DNA of 44,394 nt from an uncultured Dehalococcoidia bacterium (GTDB taxonomy: Bacteria > Chloroflexota > Dehalococcoidia > Dehalococcoidales > UBA1222): NCBI GenBank assembly GCA_903844845.1, contig CAIMVG010000015.1, positions 1 through 44,394 on the forward strand, given 5' to 3'. Shown piece after piece: positions 40,752 through 44,394 of the stretch. Numbering within the stretch: position 1 is the stretch's first letter; the number at the start of each line of letters is the position of its first letter. The position numbers and the translations under genes are program-made. A model generated the notes under the pieces. It saw nothing but the letters and a program-made list of their open reading frames with translations. It was not told where the DNA came from and did not search any database.

Positions 40752-42323
40752 ATGGTCACTAGAGAGGTATCGGACGCTTCTTACAGCCGAAGACTGCCGG
40801 CGGCAGCTGCCGTAGTGGCAGGAACCGGCGGACCAAGCCGTCGTGCCCTGAACTTGTACGTGGCCGGATTGACGCTCGCGGCCATAGTGATGGTAGCCAT
40901 TTTTGCGGTAATTCAGCCGTTTACTTCATATACCAACGTCTTTATGGTGGGCACTTTTCTGGCGCTTGTATGGTTCGCAGGGTTGTACCCTATCCACGTC
41001 GCCCCTAAAACCAAAGTAAGCGTCACGACCGCCGCGGTATTCGCCGCTATACTCGTTTTTAACCCGCTGGTAGCGGTTCTGGTCGCCGGTGTCGGGGTTA
41101 CCGCAAATCAACTGTTCCTGCAGAACAAAACCTGGTCCAATTTCGTATTCAGCATTTCCCAAACTGTCCTTTTCGTGGGAGCCGCGGGGCTTGTATATTC
41201 AGCATTGCAGAATACGAGCGGTCCGACAGCGCTGGTATCCGGTTACGGGTTTTTCTGTGCAGTTGCCGCAGCTCTGACTTTATACATGGTAAATAGCGCC
41301 GCCGTATCGCTTGCAGCCGGATTTCAGACACACCGTAATCCGTTGATGATCTGGGTGAAAGGGACCAAACAGTCCGCCGCTCAGGAGATCGCATTGTTCG
41401 CTGTCGGTTTGGCAGCGGCTATGATCGTCAAAGAAGCGCCGTGGGGGATCCTTTTAATGCTTGCGCCTGTCGTCGTCATATATTATTCCTTCAATCGTAT
41501 GGCGGCCCTGAATACTAAGGTTGAGAAGCAGTTACAGGAATTGAAAACGGCCCAGGCCCAGCTTGTGGAATCGGCGCGGATGGCATCGATCGGCACGATG
41601 GTAGCCGGGATAGCGCATCAGATAAACAACCCCATATTCGTTATAAGAGGGCGGGCGGAAACTTTAACCGAAGATGCGGAAGAGCATCTTAAAACCCCGT
41701 CTGCAAAGAAAGCTGTTCAGGTTATTTTCGAGATGGCAGACCGGGTGAGTCGTATAGTTAACTCGCTGATGCCAATTTCCCAGGTATCGGAAGATGGGAA
41801 GGAGTGCTGCGACGTTAACGGAGTTGTTCGGAACACACTTCTTTTGCTTGAGCCTAAATTGCTGAAGTCATCCATAGAAATCACAACAACGATGGCGAAA
41901 GACCCCCCTTTATGTTTGGGTGACGCCTGCCAGGTACAGGAAATGCTTATCAACCTCGTAGATAACGCGTGCAATGCCATGCCGGGCGGCGGCAGATTAG
42001 CTGTAGTTACCAGGGAAACAGGATTCGGATTATCTATCAGCATTGCCGACACGGGTTCCGGGATTTCAGATGATAATATTTCAAAGATTTTTAGCCCGTT
42101 CTTTACGACTCGTAAAGGGTCCGGCGGTGTGGGGCTTGGCCTTTACATGAGCAAACATATCGCAGAAAAATACGGCGGCAGCATTACAGTTGACAGCCGC
42201 ATCGATAAAGGTACCGTCTTTACGGTCAACCTTCCCGGAAGTTCAAAAACGAAGGTTAAGCCCCGGTACCAGCCTGAACCGGAACTTGCTCCGGTTGGCG
42301 TAGGTGCAAAGCTACATAAATAA
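40752..42323 (+). CDS. Membrane sensor histidine kinase
   Basis: A 523-aa kinase. Seven or so hydrophobic segments at about 33-245 form an integral-membrane sensor region with no PAS or HAMP. A coiled stretch leads to HisKA, with phospho-His H289 in GTMVAGIAHQINNPIFVI (HQINNP, where HEINNP is commoner). The HATPase has NLVDNACNAM (N box), DTGSGISDD, and GGVGLGLYMSKHIAEKYGG. No receiver domain and no adjacent response regulator, so it is an orphan here. Followed by a terminator. Confidence 0.9.
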   Translation: MVTREVSDASYSRRLPAAAAVVAGTGGPSRRALNLYVAGLTLAAIVMVAIFAVIQPFTSYTNVFMVGTFLALVWFAGLYPIHVAPKTKVSVTTAAVFAAILVFNPLVAVLVAGVGVTANQLFLQNKTWSNFVFSISQTVLFVGAAGLVYSALQNTSGPTALVSGYGFFCAVAAALTLYMVNSAAVSLAAGFQTHRNPLMIWVKGTKQSAAQEIALFAVGLAAAMIVKEAPWGILLMLAPVVVIYYSFNRMAALNTKVEKQLQELKTAQAQLVESARMASIGTMVAGIAHQINNPIFVIRGRAETLTEDAEEHLKTPSAKKAVQVIFEMADRVSRIVNSLMPISQVSEDGKECCDVNGVVRNTLLLLEPKLLKSSIEITTTMAKDPPLCLGDACQVQEMLINLVDNACNAMPGGGRLAVVTRETGFGLSISIADTGSGISDDNISKIFSPFFTTRKGSGGVGLGLYMSKHIAEKYGGSITVDSRIDKGTVFTVNLPGSSKTKVKPRYQPEPELAPVGVGAKLHK

Positions 42324-42367
42324 GCTGACTTTTAAATGATGGTGCTTGCAGGTCCTTGAGCAGGGGA

Positions 42368-42405
42368 ATACTGCCCGCTTTTTGAAAAGCGGGCAGTATG
42401 ATTTT
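42368..42405 (+). terminator. Terminator after the histidine kinase gene
   Basis: ATACTGCCCGCTTTT and AAAAGCGGGCAGTAT, a 15-bp perfect inverted repeat, followed by GATTTTG. Confidence 0.85.
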
Positions 42406-42567
42406 GTAACCGGCATCTAAAACAAAACTGGGACTGAGTATTTATCGCCGAAAATAGACAACTGCTTGCTGTGAACGATATATTCCCGAAAACATCAAGC
42501 GACATTGCTCAATATCATTCCGACACCATAAAAAGAAGAATTTGTGATAGCTGGAGACTTATTATTA

Positions 42568-42593
42568 TGCGCCGGTGAATTGGCACCGGCGCA
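42568..42593 (-). terminator. Hairpin downstream of lepA
   Basis: TGCGCCGGTG-AATTGG-CACCGGCGCA, 10 bp perfect, 44 nt past the lepA stop codon on the minus strand. No T-run, so either a weak terminator or an mRNA-end stabiliser. Confidence 0.5.
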
Positions 42594-42636
42594 TCAAGTG
42601 ATTTCGTTTAACGAATAAGTCTGATCGGATAAACAC

Positions 42637-44394
42637 CTAGATCTCGGTTTTCAGGACGCTCAGGAAGGCTTCCTTCGGCACATCTACCTGGCCGATGGTT
42701 TTCATCTTTTTCTTGCCTTCTTTTTGTTTGTCCAGCAGCTTCCGCTTGCGTGTGATGTCGCCGCCGTAGCACTTGGCGAGGACGTCTTTTCGCTTTGCTC
42801 CTATATCGGCGCGGGCTACGATCCTGCCGCCGACAGCCGCCTGGATGGGCACCACGAATAACTGCCTGGGAATCTCTTCTTTAAGTTTCTGTACGAGCAC
42901 CCTGCCGACTGCCTGGGCCTGTTCCGGGGGCACGATGCGCGAAAAGGCGTCAACCAGTACCTCGTTTACCAGGATATCGAGTTTTACCAGTTGCGTTTGG
43001 CGATAACCCTCGAATTCGTAGTCTAGGGAGGCATACCCTTTCGACCGGCTCTTGAGATTGTCATAAAAAGTCGTCAGCATAGAGCGCAAAGGCATATCAT
43101 AATCCAGCCTTACGCGCTGGGACTCTTCGTTCCCCATGGCGACCCCGAGGAATTCGGTGTGCTTGTAGATGCCGCCCGAGTCGCGCTCAAGTTCCATTAT
43201 GGGGCCGATGAACTTGGAAGGGGTGATGATGTTCACCTTGACCCAAGGCTCCTCTATTTTGACGATCTGGCTCGGGTCAGGCATCTCTCCCGGGTTGATG
43301 ACGGTGATCTTTTCACCGCCGCTTCTGGTTATCTGGTATTCCACGCCGGGAGCCGTGACCACGAGGTTCAATCCGAACTCCCGCTCGAGGCGTTCATAAA
43401 CGATGTCCATGTGCAGCAACCCGAGGAACCCGCACCGGAAACCGTGGCCCAGCAGGGGGCTGTTCTCCATTTCAGAGGTCAGGGAAGCGTCGTTCAACTT
43501 CAGTTTATCCATGGCCTCGCGCAGGTCCTGGTAGTCGTTGGCTTCAGTAGGATAAATGCCGGCGAATACCATAGGTTTTGCTGGACGGTAACCCGCCAGG
43601 GGGGATGCGGCGGGGTTCTCGATCGAAGTTAGTGTATCGCCGACAGGGGCTTCCCCAACCTGTTTAAGCCCGGTCGCGATGTAACCGACTTCGCCTGTTT
43701 CCAGTACGTCGACAGGGCATTCGCGAGGGTTGAAATATCCGACTTCGATGACCTCGAGTTCGGTGCCTGTCGCCATAAACTTGAGCTTGTCGCCTTTTCT
43801 TATGCTGCTGTCGACCACGCGCAGGTAGCCGATGACCCCCTTGTAGCGATCGTAATGGGAATCGAAAACGAGGGCGCGGAGCGGGTTTTCGGGCTTCCCC
43901 GAAGGCGGCGGGATGCGCTTGACGATTTCTTCGAGAAGTTCCGGGACGCCTAAACCGGTTTTACCGGAGATCTTGAGTGTCTCGTCCTCGGTATAACCCA
44001 GCACCGTTTTGACCTCGGACATGACCCTCTCGGGCTCGGCCCCGGGAAGGTCCATCTTGTTGAGGGCTGGTATGATTTCGAGGTTATGCTCCATCGCTGA
44101 ATATACGTTGGCCAGCGTTTGGGCCTGGATGCCCTGCGTAACGTCGATAAGCAGCACCGCACCCTCGCAGGCGGCCAGTGTGCGGGATACCTCATAGGAG
44201 AAATCCACATGTCCCGGCGTGTCGATAAGGTTCAAGAGATAGGTCTCGCCGTCTGCGGCTGTGTAATTCAGCCTGATGGCTTTCGCCTTGATGGTTATGC
44301 CCCTCTCCCTTTCCAGTTCCATGCTGTCCATCACCTGGGCGCTCATCTCTTCACGGCGCATCGCGCCGGTGCTCTCGATAAGACGGTCGGCCAG
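42637..44394 (-). CDS. lepA: Elongation factor 4 (LepA), 5' end beyond the window
   Basis: 585 residues are visible; the frame is open to the window edge, where it begins LADRLIESTGAM, so only about 15-20 N-terminal residues including the P-loop are missing. GTPase motifs: RERGITIKAK (G2), DTPGHVDF (G3), NKMD (G4), SGKTG (G5). Then come domains II and III, and the LepA-specific C-terminal domain (YGGDITRKRKLLDKQKEGKKKMKTIG) that contacts the ribosome. LepA back-translocates or aids ribosome assembly under stress. An internal ATG at 44361 is not the start. Confidence 0.97.
   Translation of the reverse strand: MADRLIESTGAMRREEMSAQVMDSMELERERGITIKAKAIRLNYTAADGETYLLNLIDTPGHVDFSYEVSRTLAACEGAVLLIDVTQGIQAQTLANVYSAMEHNLEIIPALNKMDLPGAEPERVMSEVKTVLGYTEDETLKISGKTGLGVPELLEEIVKRIPPPSGKPENPLRALVFDSHYDRYKGVIGYLRVVDSSIRKGDKLKFMATGTELEVIEVGYFNPRECPVDVLETGEVGYIATGLKQVGEAPVGDTLTSIENPAASPLAGYRPAKPMVFAGIYPTEANDYQDLREAMDKLKLNDASLTSEMENSPLLGHGFRCGFLGLLHMDIVYERLEREFGLNLVVTAPGVEYQITRSGGEKITVINPGEMPDPSQIVKIEEPWVKVNIITPSKFIGPIMELERDSGGIYKHTEFLGVAMGNEESQRVRLDYDMPLRSMLTTFYDNLKSRSKGYASLDYEFEGYRQTQLVKLDILVNEVLVDAFSRIVPPEQAQAVGRVLVQKLKEEIPRQLFVVPIQAAVGGRIVARADIGAKRKDVLAKCYGGDITRKRKLLDKQKEGKKKMKTIGQVDVPKEAFLSVLKTEI

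Overview
The window looks like chromosomal DNA of an uncultured anaerobic bacterium, most likely Chloroflexota (Dehalococcoidia-like). This rests on overall impression: a tubulin-like GTPase, a B12/radical-SAM-type protein, a Tat cluster with two TatC proteins, several histidine kinases, an RRM protein, frequent GTG/TTG starts and many intergenic palindromes. No rRNA or marker phylogeny was available, so the assignment is inference.

Layout. 1-2130: the tail of a transposase, a tubulin/FtsZ-like GTPase and a small exported protein. 2191-5830: a molybdenum-cofactor locus, moaA-moaC-MOSC facing moeA-mogA, with the two operons meeting at overlapping stop codons. 5966-7306: a tandem universal stress protein and a GIY-YIG protein. 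7413-12578: a Ca2+-type P-type ATPase, then secF and secD. 13054-13935: metF. 13990-19420: a repeat-rich stretch with several hundred bases of palindromic elements between each gene pair. These include a 127-bp tandem array, a roughly 195-bp composite array and a 175-bp direct repeat. Among them sit a J-like protein without HPD, a DedA protein, a 68-aa protein and a pentapeptide-repeat protein. 19456-22148: a metal-response operon made of an ArsR regulator, a 56-aa cysteine-rich protein and a P1B ATPase.

22309-30449: a PAS-GAF hybrid kinase, a DUF1801 protein, a SHOCT protein, a cupredoxin-like lipoprotein, tRNA-Gly, two tiny proteins, a NarL-type two-component pair, and a protein resembling a B12-binding radical SAM enzyme whose cluster cysteines are gone. 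30587-34098: tRNA-Lys and three membrane proteins, including an AI-2E-type permease. 34141-37376: a Tat operon in the order tatC2-tatA-tatB-tatC-small membrane protein. 38072-42323: GIY-YIG, DUF3820, RRM, a lipoprotein serine protease with a collagen-like linker, an exported protein and a membrane histidine kinase. 42637-44394: lepA, cut off by the window end.

How the genes fit together. Molybdenum-cofactor synthesis and Tat export plausibly serve the same purpose, since many molybdoenzymes are Tat substrates. SecDF supports Sec export. The rest is stress, metal and signalling accessory content. No CRISPR, prophage or obvious defence island is visible. The observations most worth following are the Cys-rich protein in the ArsR/P1B operon, the radical-SAM-like protein without cluster ligands, the covarying palindromes and their tandem arrays, and the two-TatC Tat cluster.
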